A DNA stretch of 40,256 nt from RGIG426 sp045640165 (GCA_045640165.1 JAZUEK010000083.1:1-40256); one strand, 5' to 3'. Shown: positions 15,650 through 24,518, counted from the first letter of the stretch. Notes: generated from the sequence alone by a model not told the origin. Program-made: numbers and translations.

Positions 15650-17524
15650 TCAACCCTCCTTTTTCTCCGTTTTATCGAAATGTTGCTCTTCAAAATACGC
15701 GCGCACCGCTTTCGCGGCCGGCAAGGTCATTCCCTTTACTCCCGCTAACGCTTCCTCGCTCGCCTCTTTCACGCCTTTCAGCGAGCCGAACGCTTTAAGA
15801 AGTGCTTCAGCGCGCGTCTTGCCCACGCCCGGAATCTCCGTAAGCGTCGTGCGTACACGGCTTTTTCCGCGCGTTTTTCGGTGATATCCGATGGCGGCGC
15901 GGTGAACCTCTTCCTGTATCGTAGACAACAGTGTAAAGGCAGAACGCTTTGCAGAAAGCGCCAGTTCCTCATCTCCTGCCGTCACGGCGCGCGTGCGGTG
16001 GCGGCTGTCTTTCACAAGGCCAAACAGCGGCACGTCCCACTCAAATGCCTCTAAAACCGGCGCAACGGCGGCAACCTGCGCTTTTCCACCGTCAAGGAAA
16101 ATTACATCGGGTTTACGGCCGAATCCATCCGGTTCGCCCTCGTGCTCCACGTATTCGTTGAGCCGACGAGACAGCACCTCGCGTAATGCTGCAGGGTCGT
16201 CGCCTCCGCCTGCCAACTGCAAGCGAAATTTGCGGTAGGATTTTTTGTCCGGTCGCCCGTTTTCAAAGACCACCATCGCGGCAACCGTCTCCTGCCCCGC
16301 GGTGTGGGAAATATCGTAGCACTCAATAACCGACGGCACGGCGGAAAGCCCCAAAAGCGCCTGTAATTCCGACAGCGCGGCGGCATCGTGTCCACGCGTT
16401 CCCTCGCTCCACGCAAGGTATTCGGCGGCATTGCGGCACGCCATACGGCACAGTTCCGCCTGCTCGCCGCGTTCCGGCACGTGAAGCGTCACCTTGCGCC
16501 CGGCTTTTTCGGACAACCATCGCGTCAACAGTTCCGCATCTTCCGCCGCTTCGCACAGCGTAATTTGCGACGGAATGCGGTCGCTGTTGTCGTAATACCG
16601 GCGCAAAAACTCCGAGAGAAACGCGGCGTTCTCCTCCGGCAAATCGAGCAAAAATTCCCGTTTACCGGACAGCGCCCCGTGCGTAAACGAAAACACCTGC
16701 ACGCAGGCGTTTTGCGCCCCAACGGCAAGGCCGATAACGTCTTGCTCTTTGATACGGGAACGCACCACTTTTTGCTTGTCTGACAACCGACGAATGGCAA
16801 AAAGTTTGTCGCGCAATTCAGCAGCTTTTTCAAAATCCTCCGCTTCGGCGGCGGCATTCATCCGCTGTTCGAGCGTTTTTTGCATCGTATCTGCGCCGTT
16901 TAAGACGTAATCCACCGCCTCTTCCACGCGCGCTTGGTAATCTGCCTCTGTCACTTTACCGGTGCAGGGTGCACAGCACTGACCGATGTGGTAGTTTAAG
17001 CACGGGCGTTCGTACGCCGTGGGTTTGCGCCCGTAAGCAAGCGGTCGATTGCAGGTGGCGAGTTTGAACACTTTGCACGCCTCGTCCACCGCTTGTTTCA
17101 GGCTAAACGAACTCATATACGGACCGAAATAGTCCGCGCCGTCATCCGTTTGCTGTTTGCATTCGGAAACACGGGAAAAGGGCGGCTTTGTTACGCGCAG
17201 GTAGCAATAGCCCTTGTCGTCTTTTAAAAGAATGTTGTATTTGGGGGAATATTGCTTAATCAGCGAGCATTCGAGCACGAGCGCCTCAAACTCGCTCCCC
17301 ACTACCACGACGTCGAAATCCGCTACGTGATCCACCATACGACGGACTTTTTCGGTATGATTCGTGTCGCTTCCGAAATACTGGCTAACGCGGTTTTTCA
17401 GCGCTTTCGCTTTGCCGACATAGATGATTTTACCGCTCTTATCGCGCATCAGATACACGCCGGGCTCCAGCGGCAAATTCATCGCCTTTTTGCGAAGCGT
17501 TTTGATATGGGACTCGTCGCGCAT
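15650..17524 (-). CDS. uvrC: Excinuclease ABC subunit C
   Basis: 624 aa, full length. UvrC makes both incisions around bulky DNA lesions after loading by UvrAB. It shows an N-terminal GIY-YIG nuclease (PGVYLMRDKSGKIIYVGKAKALKNRVSQYF, about 21-50), a Cys cluster in CLNYHIGQCCAPC, a UVR coiled-coil motif (AEDFEKAAELRDKLFAIRRL), an RNase H-like endonuclease domain (ECYDISHTAGQETVA and DVIFLDGGKAQ), and C-terminal helix-hairpin-helix motifs (EIPGVGKTRAEALLKAFGS). The ATG at 17524 has AAAGGAGG at 7 bases. It lies downstream of the ptsH terminator and no separate promoter is evident, so it may be expressed by read-through. Confidence 0.97.
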   Translation of the reverse strand: MRDESHIKTLRKKAMNLPLEPGVYLMRDKSGKIIYVGKAKALKNRVSQYFGSDTNHTEKVRRMVDHVADFDVVVVGSEFEALVLECSLIKQYSPKYNILLKDDKGYCYLRVTKPPFSRVSECKQQTDDGADYFGPYMSSFSLKQAVDEACKVFKLATCNRPLAYGRKPTAYERPCLNYHIGQCCAPCTGKVTEADYQARVEEAVDYVLNGADTMQKTLEQRMNAAAEAEDFEKAAELRDKLFAIRRLSDKQKVVRSRIKEQDVIGLAVGAQNACVQVFSFTHGALSGKREFLLDLPEENAAFLSEFLRRYYDNSDRIPSQITLCEAAEDAELLTRWLSEKAGRKVTLHVPERGEQAELCRMACRNAAEYLAWSEGTRGHDAAALSELQALLGLSAVPSVIECYDISHTAGQETVAAMVVFENGRPDKKSYRKFRLQLAGGGDDPAALREVLSRRLNEYVEHEGEPDGFGRKPDVIFLDGGKAQVAAVAPVLEAFEWDVPLFGLVKDSRHRTRAVTAGDEELALSAKRSAFTLLSTIQEEVHRAAIGYHRKTRGKSRVRTTLTEIPGVGKTRAEALLKAFGSLKGVKEASEEALAGVKGMTLPAAKAVRAYFEEQHFDKTEKKEG

Positions 17525-17550
17525 CGGTGCGCCTCCTTTCTAAAACCTAA

Positions 17551-17584
17551 AAAGCACAATCGTCCGAAGGGACGATTGTGCTTT
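17551..17584 (-). terminator. Terminator after ptsH
   Basis: A perfect 15-bp stem (17551-17565 with 17570-17584) and 4-nt loop are followed on the minus strand by TT and then AGGTTTT. It ends the ptsH message 15 bp after the stop codon. Confidence 0.85.
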
Positions 17585-17598
17585 CTGCATACAACAAC

Positions 17599-17862
17599 TC
17601 AGTCGGCGAAGCCGGACTCCACGAGGTGCACAAGGCTTTCCACCGCGGCGGTTTCGTCCGCGCCGTCCGCCAGAATGCGGATAGACGTGCCGCCCACAAT
17701 GCCGAGCGAAAGAACGCCGAGAAGGCTCTTTGCGTTGACGCGACGATCTTCTTTCTCGACCCAAATCGAGGACTTAAACTCGTTGGCTTTCTGGATGAAG
17801 AAGGTGGCCGGACGGGAGTGAAGACCAACTTGGTTTTGAACCATAACGTCTTTGGTGCACAT
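17599..17862 (-). CDS. ptsH: Phosphocarrier protein HPr
   Basis: 87 aa, standard HPr length. Carries phosphate from enzyme I to sugar-specific EII components and, in Firmicutes, acts in carbon catabolite control with CcpA. The active-site His15 is in GLHSRPA (13-19) and the regulatory HPr-kinase site Ser46 in NAKSLLGVLSLGI (43-55); both fall at the canonical positions, so it is HPr rather than Crh. The ATG at 17862 has AAGGAG at 10 bases. It is a monocistronic unit with its own promoter and terminator; enzyme I is not adjacent, unlike in many Firmicutes. Confidence 0.96.
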   Translation of the reverse strand: MCTKDVMVQNQVGLHSRPATFFIQKANEFKSSIWVEKEDRRVNAKSLLGVLSLGIVGGTSIRILADGADETAAVESLVHLVESGFAD

Positions 17863-17925
17863 AAGCGGAATCTCCTTTTCAAAAGCAGTATCGAGACATT
17901 TTCTGCCCCGTTATTTACTACTCAT

Positions 17926-17953
17926 ATTATACCACAAAAGCCTGTTTCGTCAA
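17926..17953 (-). promoter_or_regulatory. Strong sigma-A promoter of ptsH
   Basis: TTGACG (17953-17948) and TATAAT (17931-17926) with a 16-bp spacer on the minus strand. One of the best matches to consensus in the window, suiting an abundant protein. Confidence 0.82.
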
Positions 17954-18032
17954 CGGATTTTCGACAAACAACCCGTCCGAATATGCATTTTTGTATATCT
18001 GCAACAAATTTAACAACAGGTTTCGCCGGATT

Positions 18033-18048
18033 TTGTGAATTTTCACAA
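18033..18048. other. Perfect short palindrome upstream of ptsH
   Basis: TTGTGAA and TTCACAA arms separated by 2 bp lie between the trmD stop and the ptsH promoter, about 80 bp upstream of the -35. It resembles Rex or CRP-type half-sites, but those operators need a 4-bp or wider spacing in this register. Function unknown. Confidence 0.35.
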
Positions 18049-18079
18049 CGAAAAAACGGGATTTTTGTGAAACACGCTG

Positions 18080-18841
18080 TCAATTCTCGTCCAATTCGGC
18101 GGCGGCTTCGTCCTTTTCGGCGTTTTTTTCCAAAAACGCGCAATCTTTGTCGGTCAAATCGTACCGTTCGAGCATATCCGGACGATGTTTGGCGGTGCGG
18201 AGCAGCGATTGCTCGTGCCGCCATTTTTGGATGTTGGCATGGTGGCCGGTCAAAAGGATTTCCGGCACTTCTCTCCCCTCCCACACAGCAGGACGGGTGT
18301 ATTGCGGATACTCTAAAAGACCGGAAAAGTGGCTTTCATCCTCAAAACAAGCATCTTCCGACAGCACACCGGGCACCATCCGCGAAATGCAGTCTACAAG
18401 CACGAGCGCCGGCAGTTCGCCACCGGTCAGCACGTAGTCACCGATAGAAATTTGTTCGTCCACAAACGCATCGATAATGCGCTCGTCAATGCCCTCATAG
18501 TGACCGCACAGCACGCAGAGGTTGTCCATTTTTGACAGTTCTAACGCACGCTGTTGGGTCAGTGTCTTCCCCTGCGGCGACATATAAATCAGATGCGGAC
18601 GGCAACCAACTTCCTCGCACACAGCGCGAAAGCAATCCGCCACCGGCTGCGCATTGAGAATCATTCCCTGCCCACCGCCGTAAGGATAATCGTCCACCTG
18701 GTTTTGGCGGTTGGTCGTATAGTCGCGGATTTGGTGGCATTTGACAGTCAGCACACCTTTTTTCTGCGCTCGACCGAGAATGCTTTCGGAAAACACCCGA
18801 TCGCACATCTCGTCAAACAACGTTAAAATATCAATCCTCAT
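18080..18841 (-). CDS. trmD: tRNA (guanine-N1)-methyltransferase TrmD
   Basis: 253 aa. Methylates N1 of G37 in tRNAs to prevent frameshifting; dimeric trefoil-knot (SPOUT) enzyme. Recognisable segments: MRIDILTLFDEMCDRVFSES at the start, PYGGGQGMILNAQP, LCGHYEGIDERI and ISIGDYVLTGGELPALV, which form the SAM-binding knot, and a C-terminal domain including GHHANIQKWRHEQSL. The start overlaps the rimM stop by 11 bp, so the two are translationally coupled. A Lys/Glu-rich tail of about 25 residues follows the conserved core. Last gene of the six-gene operon starting with mtnN. Confidence 0.97.
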   Translation of the reverse strand: MRIDILTLFDEMCDRVFSESILGRAQKKGVLTVKCHQIRDYTTNRQNQVDDYPYGGGQGMILNAQPVADCFRAVCEEVGCRPHLIYMSPQGKTLTQQRALELSKMDNLCVLCGHYEGIDERIIDAFVDEQISIGDYVLTGGELPALVLVDCISRMVPGVLSEDACFEDESHFSGLLEYPQYTRPAVWEGREVPEILLTGHHANIQKWRHEQSLLRTAKHRPDMLERYDLTDKDCAFLEKNAEKDEAAAELDEN

Positions 18842-19352
18842 CGCTTAAAAGTCCTTTTATGGGGGTAATTTCAATAAAACCGCCATCCACGTTTACGGCT
18901 TTCACAAATTCCGGCACAGCCGGAATCATCACCTCGCGCCCGTCATCCGCCATTGTAACGTGGTAGATATTCTGGACACCCGGCGTCGTCACATCCGCGA
19001 TTTCGCCGTAAGTCTCACCGGTCGCGGCATCTTTGACCGCAAGACCGATTAAATCGCTGATAAAATACTGCCCTTTCGGCAGTTTTACGTCTTTGCGAGA
19101 GAGATAGAGCACCCGTCCGCGGTAGGTTTCCGCCGCTTCTACGGTATCCACCCCGTTCATCTTGACGAGCACCATACTTTTATGCGGACGAGCAGCGATT
19201 TTCATCGCCTCTTTGCCCTCTTTATCCAAATAAATCGTTTTGAGTTTTGCAAACACAGCCGGGCTGTCACACCAGCACTCAACGCGCATTTCGCCGCGCA
19301 CGCCGTGGGTTCCCACCACTTTGCCTGCTTCTAAAAACGGTTGTTTCGGCAT
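18831..19352 (-). CDS. rimM: Ribosome maturation factor RimM
   Basis: 173 aa. Assists assembly of the head of the 30S subunit by binding S19 and 16S rRNA. The N-terminal RimM beta-barrel shows GKVVGTHGVRGEMRVE (about 10-25), and the C-terminal PRC-barrel shows QYFISDLIGLAVKDA and the segment GVQNIYHVTMADDGREVMIPAVPEFVK. The ATG at 19352 has GGGGAG at 7 bases, and the gene lies 12 bp after the CDF transporter stop. It overlaps trmD, the usual partner. The common rpsP/ffh context is absent; rimM-trmD sit in a metabolic operon instead. Confidence 0.96.
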   Translation of the reverse strand: MPKQPFLEAGKVVGTHGVRGEMRVECWCDSPAVFAKLKTIYLDKEGKEAMKIAARPHKSMVLVKMNGVDTVEAAETYRGRVLYLSRKDVKLPKGQYFISDLIGLAVKDAATGETYGEIADVTTPGVQNIYHVTMADDGREVMIPAVPEFVKAVNVDGGFIEITPIKGLLSDED

Positions 19353-19364
19353 ACGGTTCTCCCC

Positions 19365-20531
19365 TTATCCGTGGTATTGATGCTCCGCTTTGCACACGAC
19401 GTTCAAACGAGGGTCGGTCAAGCGCAAGCGGCGCTGAATTTCGTCTTTAAGCGTGGCCTCTCCCTCATAGCCGAAGGGAATGACCACGTCGAACAGTACG
19501 TTTGTATGCGTTTCGCCGAACACCACGCGAAAATCGTGCATCGACAAACGCGCGTCGATGTCACCGAGCACGGTTTCGGTCAGCACTTTTAAGCGGTCAA
19601 CCGCCTCGTTGCCCACCTCGACGGGGTCCATATGGATACAGGCAACGGCGTGGAATCGCTCCATCATATCCGCCTCGATACAGTCGATAACATCGTGGCT
19701 TTTTAAGATATCCTCGTGGGCAGGCACCTCCGCGTGAAGCGAAATAATCACGCGTCCGGGGCCGTAGTTATGCACCATCAAATCGTGGATGCCCACGACA
19801 CCGTCATAGGAAAGCACCATCTCGCGGATTTCTTTCACCATTTCGGGGTCGGGAGCTTGACCTAAAAGCGGCGATATGCTCTCTTTCATCACCGAAATGC
19901 CGGTAAGAAGCACCAACACCGCCACCAAAAGGCCTACGTAACCGTCGATTTTCAGCCCGGAGAATTTTTCAACAAGCACCGCCACCAACACGAACGAGGT
20001 AGACAGCACGTCGTTGCGGCTGTCTTTTCCGGTGGCGAGCACGGTGTCGGAACTAATGCGCGTGCCGATGTTCTTATAAAACACCGCCATCCACAGTTTC
20101 ACCACAATCGCGGCAATAAGAATACCGAGCGCCAGCCACGAAGCATCCGTGGCTTCCGGATGAAAAATTTTCCCCACAGACGACTTGCCGAGTTCAAAGC
20201 CGGCAAGCAAAATGAGCACACCGAGAATGAGGCCGGAGAGGTATTCCATCCGTCCATGGCCAAACGGGTGCTCGTCATCCGGCGGCGCTTCCGCCAACTT
20301 AAACCCAAGCAACGTAATCACCGCGGAAGCCGCGTCCGACAAGTTGTTAAACGCATCCGCAATCACGGAAACCGCACCGGACAGCACACCGGCAAACAAT
20401 TTACCTAAAAACAGTAAGACGTTCGCGGCGATACCGCAAATACCGGCCATTTTTCCGTAAGCGGAGCGCACCGTCGGGTCTTTGACGTTCTCCGGGTCTT
20501 TTATAAAACAACGAACGAAAAAATTCGTCAT
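19365..20531 (-). CDS. Cation diffusion facilitator family metal exporter
   Basis: 388 aa. Proton-coupled efflux of divalent metal (Zn, Mn, Fe, Co or Cd; specificity cannot be read). Six membrane segments are expected in residues 30-215. The family signature is in TM2, ADAFNNLSDAASA (58-70), followed by the cytoplasmic loop motif HPFGHGRMEYL (88-98). TM5 contains DSRND. The long C-terminal cytoplasmic domain (about 215-388) is the metal-sensing dimerisation domain (DGVVGIHDLMVHNYGPGRVIISLHAEVP). It is 12 bp from both neighbours in the operon. Asn-Asn in place of the first Asp of the TM2 site is typical of the Mn/Fe-leaning clostridial branch, but I would not assign the metal. Confidence 0.93.
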   Translation of the reverse strand: MTNFFVRCFIKDPENVKDPTVRSAYGKMAGICGIAANVLLFLGKLFAGVLSGAVSVIADAFNNLSDAASAVITLLGFKLAEAPPDDEHPFGHGRMEYLSGLILGVLILLAGFELGKSSVGKIFHPEATDASWLALGILIAAIVVKLWMAVFYKNIGTRISSDTVLATGKDSRNDVLSTSFVLVAVLVEKFSGLKIDGYVGLLVAVLVLLTGISVMKESISPLLGQAPDPEMVKEIREMVLSYDGVVGIHDLMVHNYGPGRVIISLHAEVPAHEDILKSHDVIDCIEADMMERFHAVACIHMDPVEVGNEAVDRLKVLTETVLGDIDARLSMHDFRVVFGETHTNVLFDVVIPFGYEGEATLKDEIQRRLRLTDPRLNVVCKAEHQYHG

Positions 20532-20543
20532 AAAACTCCCCTC

Positions 20544-22268
20544 TTATCCCTCGATAAGCGCCTTGGCATCCGCTTTAAGCGCTTCGGCAAGCGCCACCGC
20601 TTCCTCACGCGTTTTGCCGGTGGCGGTAATATAGGCTTTCACTTTCGGCTCGGTGCCGGACGGGCGCACAATCACGCTCGCGTTATCCTCCAAATCGAAG
20701 ACAAGCACCTCCGACTGCGGCAGAGTAATCGGCGTTTTTTCGCCGGTTACAACGTCCAGCGACTCGCGCGCGCCGTAGTCGGCAAAGCGCACGGTTTTCT
20801 TGCCGCCGAACGATTTCGGAAAATCGGCGCGCAATTTCGCCATTAAATCGCGCATCGCATACATACCTTTTTCGCCCTCGAACATCACGTTGAGCATTTG
20901 GTGCTCATACACGCCGAACTCGTCGTACAGTTCCGAAAGCACGTCTAAAAGGCTCTTGCCCTGCAAGTGGTAGTACGACGCCATTTCGCAGATAAGCATC
21001 GACGCGACCACCGCGTCTTTGTCGCGCGCGTGAGTGCCGGCCAAATAGCCGTAACTCTCCTCGAAACCGAGTTGATAGCGCTCGGGGGTTCCGGCGTCGG
21101 AGAGCGCGGTAATCTGCTCGCCGATATACTTAAAGCCGGTCAGCACATAGCGCATCTCGCAGCCGTATTTGGCGGCAATCGCCTGGGTCATCTTGGACGA
21201 CACAATGGTGCTCACCGCAACGGGGTTTTCGGGCAACGTCCCCTCCGCTTTGCGAGAGGAGAGAATATAGTTGAGCAGCAGGCAGCCCACCTCGTTGCCG
21301 GACAGCAGCGTGAAATCGTCGCCGTCTTTCACGGCGATACCCACACGGTCACAGTCGGGGTCGGGCGCAAGCAGTAAATCCGCAGGAACGGTTTTCGAAA
21401 GCGCCATGGCGCACTCGAAACTCTGGCGAATTTCCGGGTTCGGATACGGTGCCGTCGGGAAGTTGCCGTTCGGCAGTTCCTGCTCCGGCACAACGGTCAC
21501 GGTTTTGAGCCCGATGCGGTCAAAAATCGCGCGCACCGGCTTGTTTCCGGCGCCGTGAAGCGGCGTGTAAATCACCGAAAGGCCGGCTTTTGCGCACACG
21601 TCTTTGTGAATTTGCTGTGTCTGCACGCGGTCGAGGAAGGCGTTCATCAGATCGTCTCCCACCACGGTGACAAGGCCGTTTTCCACCGCCTCGTCAAAGG
21701 TGAGAAGCGCGGTTTTTTCGAACATATCGTGTGCGGCGATGGCATCCATCACCTCACCGGCGGCAACCTCGGTCATTTGACCGCCGTCCTCGCCGTAGCA
21801 CTTATAGCCGTTGTATTTCGCCGGATTGTGGGACGCAGTCACCATAATTCCGGCCTGACAGCCGAGTTCGCGCACCATAAACGACAACACCGGTGTGGGC
21901 GCTAATTCCGGCACGATAAAGACGTGCACACCTGCCGTCGCCAACACACGCGCCGATTCTTTCGCGAAGAGGTCGGATTTCACACGGGAATCGTAGGAAA
22001 TCGCCACCGCCGCTTTGTCATAATGGGCGCGAAGATAATCCACAAGTCCTTTAGTCGTGCGGCGAATGGTGTAGATGTTCATACGGTTGCACCCGGCACC
22101 GAGCACGCCGCGCAGTCCGCCTGTTCCGAACGCGAGTTCACGGTAAAAGCGGTCGCGGATTTCCTCGTCGTTACCGGCGACAGAGCGCAATTCGTCGATT
22201 AAATCGGCATCGTCCGTCGCGTTTTCGCACCAAAGCGCATATTGTTCTTCGATTGAAAGCGTTTTCAT
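20544..22268 (-). CDS. pgcA: Phosphoglucomutase/phosphomannomutase (PgcA type)
   Basis: 574 aa, the length of the alpha-phosphoglucomutase PgcA group in Firmicutes. Interconverts glucose 1- and 6-phosphate (perhaps also mannose phosphates), feeding UDP-glucose and cell-envelope polymers. The four active-site loops are all present: TASHNP (144-149) with phosphoserine Ser146, the metal loop DPDCDR (303-308), the sugar loop GFEESYGYL (401-409), and the phosphate-binding RPSGTEPK near the C-terminus. ATG at 22268 with an AAAGGGG SD. It starts 15 bp after the DRE-TIM enzyme gene. Confidence 0.95.
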   Translation of the reverse strand: MKTLSIEEQYALWCENATDDADLIDELRSVAGNDEEIRDRFYRELAFGTGGLRGVLGAGCNRMNIYTIRRTTKGLVDYLRAHYDKAAVAISYDSRVKSDLFAKESARVLATAGVHVFIVPELAPTPVLSFMVRELGCQAGIMVTASHNPAKYNGYKCYGEDGGQMTEVAAGEVMDAIAAHDMFEKTALLTFDEAVENGLVTVVGDDLMNAFLDRVQTQQIHKDVCAKAGLSVIYTPLHGAGNKPVRAIFDRIGLKTVTVVPEQELPNGNFPTAPYPNPEIRQSFECAMALSKTVPADLLLAPDPDCDRVGIAVKDGDDFTLLSGNEVGCLLLNYILSSRKAEGTLPENPVAVSTIVSSKMTQAIAAKYGCEMRYVLTGFKYIGEQITALSDAGTPERYQLGFEESYGYLAGTHARDKDAVVASMLICEMASYYHLQGKSLLDVLSELYDEFGVYEHQMLNVMFEGEKGMYAMRDLMAKLRADFPKSFGGKKTVRFADYGARESLDVVTGEKTPITLPQSEVLVFDLEDNASVIVRPSGTEPKVKAYITATGKTREEAVALAEALKADAKALIEG

Positions 22269-22283
22269 CGAAAAGTCCCCTTT

Positions 22284-23675
22284 TTATTTTTTGCAGAGTT
22301 TCGCAAAACGCGGATCTTTGGACGCGCGCACTTTTTCGAGCAACTCGTCGTCGCTGATCATCGAGATACGACCTTGCTCATACTCTTCGTCCACCCACTC
22401 TTTGATAGAAACGACCAACGGGTCGTTTTTGGCGACCAATTCGTCGTCCGGCAGGCGGAAGAACTGGTTAATCCAGCAAGCAACGCCGGCAAGACCGGAC
22501 GTGTTACTCACCGCGACCGAAGCCGGGCGGTTCAGCAGGGTTTTGGTATCGAAAATATTATAGATTTCCTCATCTTTCAGCAGACCATCCGCGTGGATAC
22601 CGGCACGAGTGAGGTTAAAGTGCGAGCCGACGAACGGCGTCATCGGCGGCAGTTCGTAGTTGGTTTCTTTCACGATATAGTCGGCGATTTCGGTGGTAAC
22701 CGTCGGGTCCATGCCGTCCATCGTGCCTTTGAGCGAGGCATACTCGAACACCATCGCTTCCAGCGGCACGTTACCGGTGCGCTCGCCGATACCGAGCAGC
22801 GAGCAGTTGACCGCGCCGGCGCCGTACAGCCACGCGGTAGACGCGTTGGCAACGCCTTTGTAGAAGTCGTTGTGACCGTGCCATTCGATCATCTCGCTCG
22901 GCACGCCGGAATACTGCTGTAAACCGTAGATGATACCGGACACCGAACGCGGCAACGACACGCCGGCAAACGGCACGCCGTAACCCATCGTATCGCAGGC
23001 GCGGATTTTCACCGGCACGCCGTAACGGTCGGACAGTTTCATCAGTTCGGTTGCAAACGGCACCACAAAGCCATAGAAATCGGCACGGGTGATATCCTCG
23101 AAGTGGCAACGCGGACGAAGACCGGCTTGGATGGCTTCTTCCACCACAGCGAGGTATTTTTCCATCGCCTGCTTGCGGTTGAGTTTCATTTTGCGGAAAA
23201 TATGGTAGTCGGAGCAACTGACAAGAATACCCGTTTCGGGGATATTCAGGTTGCGCACGAGTTCAAAGTCTTTTTTGGACGCACGAATCCACGTCGTAAT
23301 CTCCGGGAAATCGTAGCCGAGGTCCATACATTCTTGCAGCGCGGCGCGGTCTTTCTCCGAATAGACGAAAAACTCCGTCTGGCGAATAATACCCTTTTTA
23401 CCGCCGAGGCGATGGAGCATTTTATAGATGTCCACCATCTGTTGCGTCGTATACGGCGTACGGGATTGCTGACCGTCGCGGAACGTCGTGTCGGTGATAT
23501 AGATATGCTCCGGCATATTCATCGGCACGCGGCGGAAGTTGTAGGCAATTTTCGGCACTTCCGTATACGGGAACATCTCACGGAACAGCTCCGGCTCGGA
23601 TACGTTTTGCAATTCAAAACTGTACGGGTCTTGCTCCAATACGTTAGTATGCGGATTTATTTTAATTTCTTGCAT
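22284..23675 (-). CDS. DRE-TIM metallolyase; candidate Re-citrate synthase or isopropylmalate synthase-like
   Basis: 463 aa. Member of the HMG-CoA lyase/2-isopropylmalate synthase superfamily. The catalytic and metal-binding motif TDTTFRDGQQ is at 61-70, the second metal motif WHGHND at 265-270, and RACDTMGYG at 225-233. Enzymes of this group condense acetyl-CoA with a 2-oxoacid or oxaloacetate. It has no C-terminal leucine-binding regulatory domain and is not next to leucine genes, which argues against LeuA. The size, the N-terminal extension before the barrel and the clostridial origin fit the Re-stereospecific citrate synthase group, which I favour, though homocitrate synthase-like enzymes cannot be excluded. 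ATG at 23675 with GAGGG at 8 bases; second gene of the mtnN operon. Confidence 0.8.
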   Translation of the reverse strand: MQEIKINPHTNVLEQDPYSFELQNVSEPELFREMFPYTEVPKIAYNFRRVPMNMPEHIYITDTTFRDGQQSRTPYTTQQMVDIYKMLHRLGGKKGIIRQTEFFVYSEKDRAALQECMDLGYDFPEITTWIRASKKDFELVRNLNIPETGILVSCSDYHIFRKMKLNRKQAMEKYLAVVEEAIQAGLRPRCHFEDITRADFYGFVVPFATELMKLSDRYGVPVKIRACDTMGYGVPFAGVSLPRSVSGIIYGLQQYSGVPSEMIEWHGHNDFYKGVANASTAWLYGAGAVNCSLLGIGERTGNVPLEAMVFEYASLKGTMDGMDPTVTTEIADYIVKETNYELPPMTPFVGSHFNLTRAGIHADGLLKDEEIYNIFDTKTLLNRPASVAVSNTSGLAGVACWINQFFRLPDDELVAKNDPLVVSIKEWVDEEYEQGRISMISDDELLEKVRASKDPRFAKLCKK

Positions 23676-23704
23676 AAGGTTTCCCTCGCTTTCTGTAATC
23701 TCGT

Positions 23705-24406
23705 TTATACGTTCACCATGGCAATCAGCAATTTTGCCGAGCGCCGGGCGGCTTTTTCCAAAAAGTTATCCGAACAGCCGGCGGCATCGTTTTCCGCCAA
23801 GTCGGACACCTCGCGGACGATGAGGAACGGCACGCCGTTCGCCGTGGCAACCTGCGCAACGGCGGCGCCTTCCATTTCGGCAACGGTGGCATCGAACTCG
23901 TCGCGAATTTTGAGTTTCAGCGCCGTGTCGTCCACGAACACGTCGCCGCTCGCCACCGTTCCGCAAAGCACGCGGTGGCCGGTTTTGTTTTCGGCGCCTT
24001 TCATAAAGCGGTCGATAAGCGCGCGGTCGGCATAAAAACGGGTGGGCACGGTATCGTCTCCTCCGCCGCCGATATAGCCACGGACGTGGCCGAACGCCGT
24101 AATATCAAAATCGTGGTGGAGCGCCGATTCGGAAAGCACGATGTCCCCCACTTGCAACTCTTTGGCGAGTCCGCCGGCAACGCCGGTATTGACGAGCGCA
24201 TCCACGTGATAGCGGTCGATAAGAATCTGCGCCGCCATCGCCGCGCACACCTTGCCGACACCGCACTGGGTAAGCACCACGTCGGCATCACCTAATTTTC
24301 CGCTGTAATACGCGCGGCCGGCAACGGTTTCGGACACAACGTCGGTCATCGCCGACAACAGCGCCGCGATTTCTTCTTCCATCGCGCCGATAAGACCCCA
24401 TTTCAA
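23705..24406 (-). CDS. mtnN: 5'-methylthioadenosine/S-adenosylhomocysteine nucleosidase
   Basis: 233 aa, full length. Cleaves the adenine from MTA and SAH, by-products of polyamine/quorum-signal synthesis and SAM-dependent methylation. Shows GAMEEEI (7-13) with Glu12 as active-site acid, NTGVAGGL (73-80), EMEGAA (177-182) with the purine/ribose-binding glutamate, and REVSDLA (198-204) with Asp202 as proton donor. The start is TTG at 24406, preceded by GGGGGT; the next in-frame ATG would cut into the first strand. First gene of a six-gene operon that also encodes two SAM-related RNA proteins. Promoter at 24441-24469. Confidence 0.95.
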   Translation of the reverse strand: MKWGLIGAMEEEIAALLSAMTDVVSETVAGRAYYSGKLGDADVVLTQCGVGKVCAAMAAQILIDRYHVDALVNTGVAGGLAKELQVGDIVLSESALHHDFDITAFGHVRGYIGGGGDDTVPTRFYADRALIDRFMKGAENKTGHRVLCGTVASGDVFVDDTALKLKIRDEFDATVAEMEGAAVAQVATANGVPFLIVREVSDLAENDAAGCSDNFLEKAARRSAKLLIAMVNV

Positions 24407-24440
24407 GGCGCACTACCCCCTTATAAAACACTTACCGCTT

Positions 24441-24469
24441 ATTTTATCATATTATTTTTATTTTTTCAA
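24441..24469 (-). promoter_or_regulatory. Sigma-A promoter of the mtnN operon
   Basis: TTGAAA (24469-24464) and TAAAAT (24446-24441) with a 17-bp spacer on the minus strand. The spacer is entirely A/T except one G. Divergent from the plus-strand DUF896 promoter about 20 bp away. Confidence 0.65.
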
Positions 24470-24489
24470 GTATTTTATAGGCTTATGGC

Positions 24490-24518
24490 TTGCGAAATGC
24501 GGAAAGTTGTGGTATATT
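24490..24518 (+). promoter_or_regulatory. Sigma-A promoter of the DUF896 gene
   Basis: TTGCGA (24490-24495) and TATATT (24513-24518) with a 17-bp spacer, 19 bp upstream of the start codon. Confidence 0.6.

Noticed and set aside
18033..18048. TTGTGAA-TT-TTCACAA palindrome as a Rex or CRP operator
   Set aside because: The spacing between half-sites is two bases too short for either, and it is about 80 bp from the nearest promoter. Kept only as a palindrome of unknown role.
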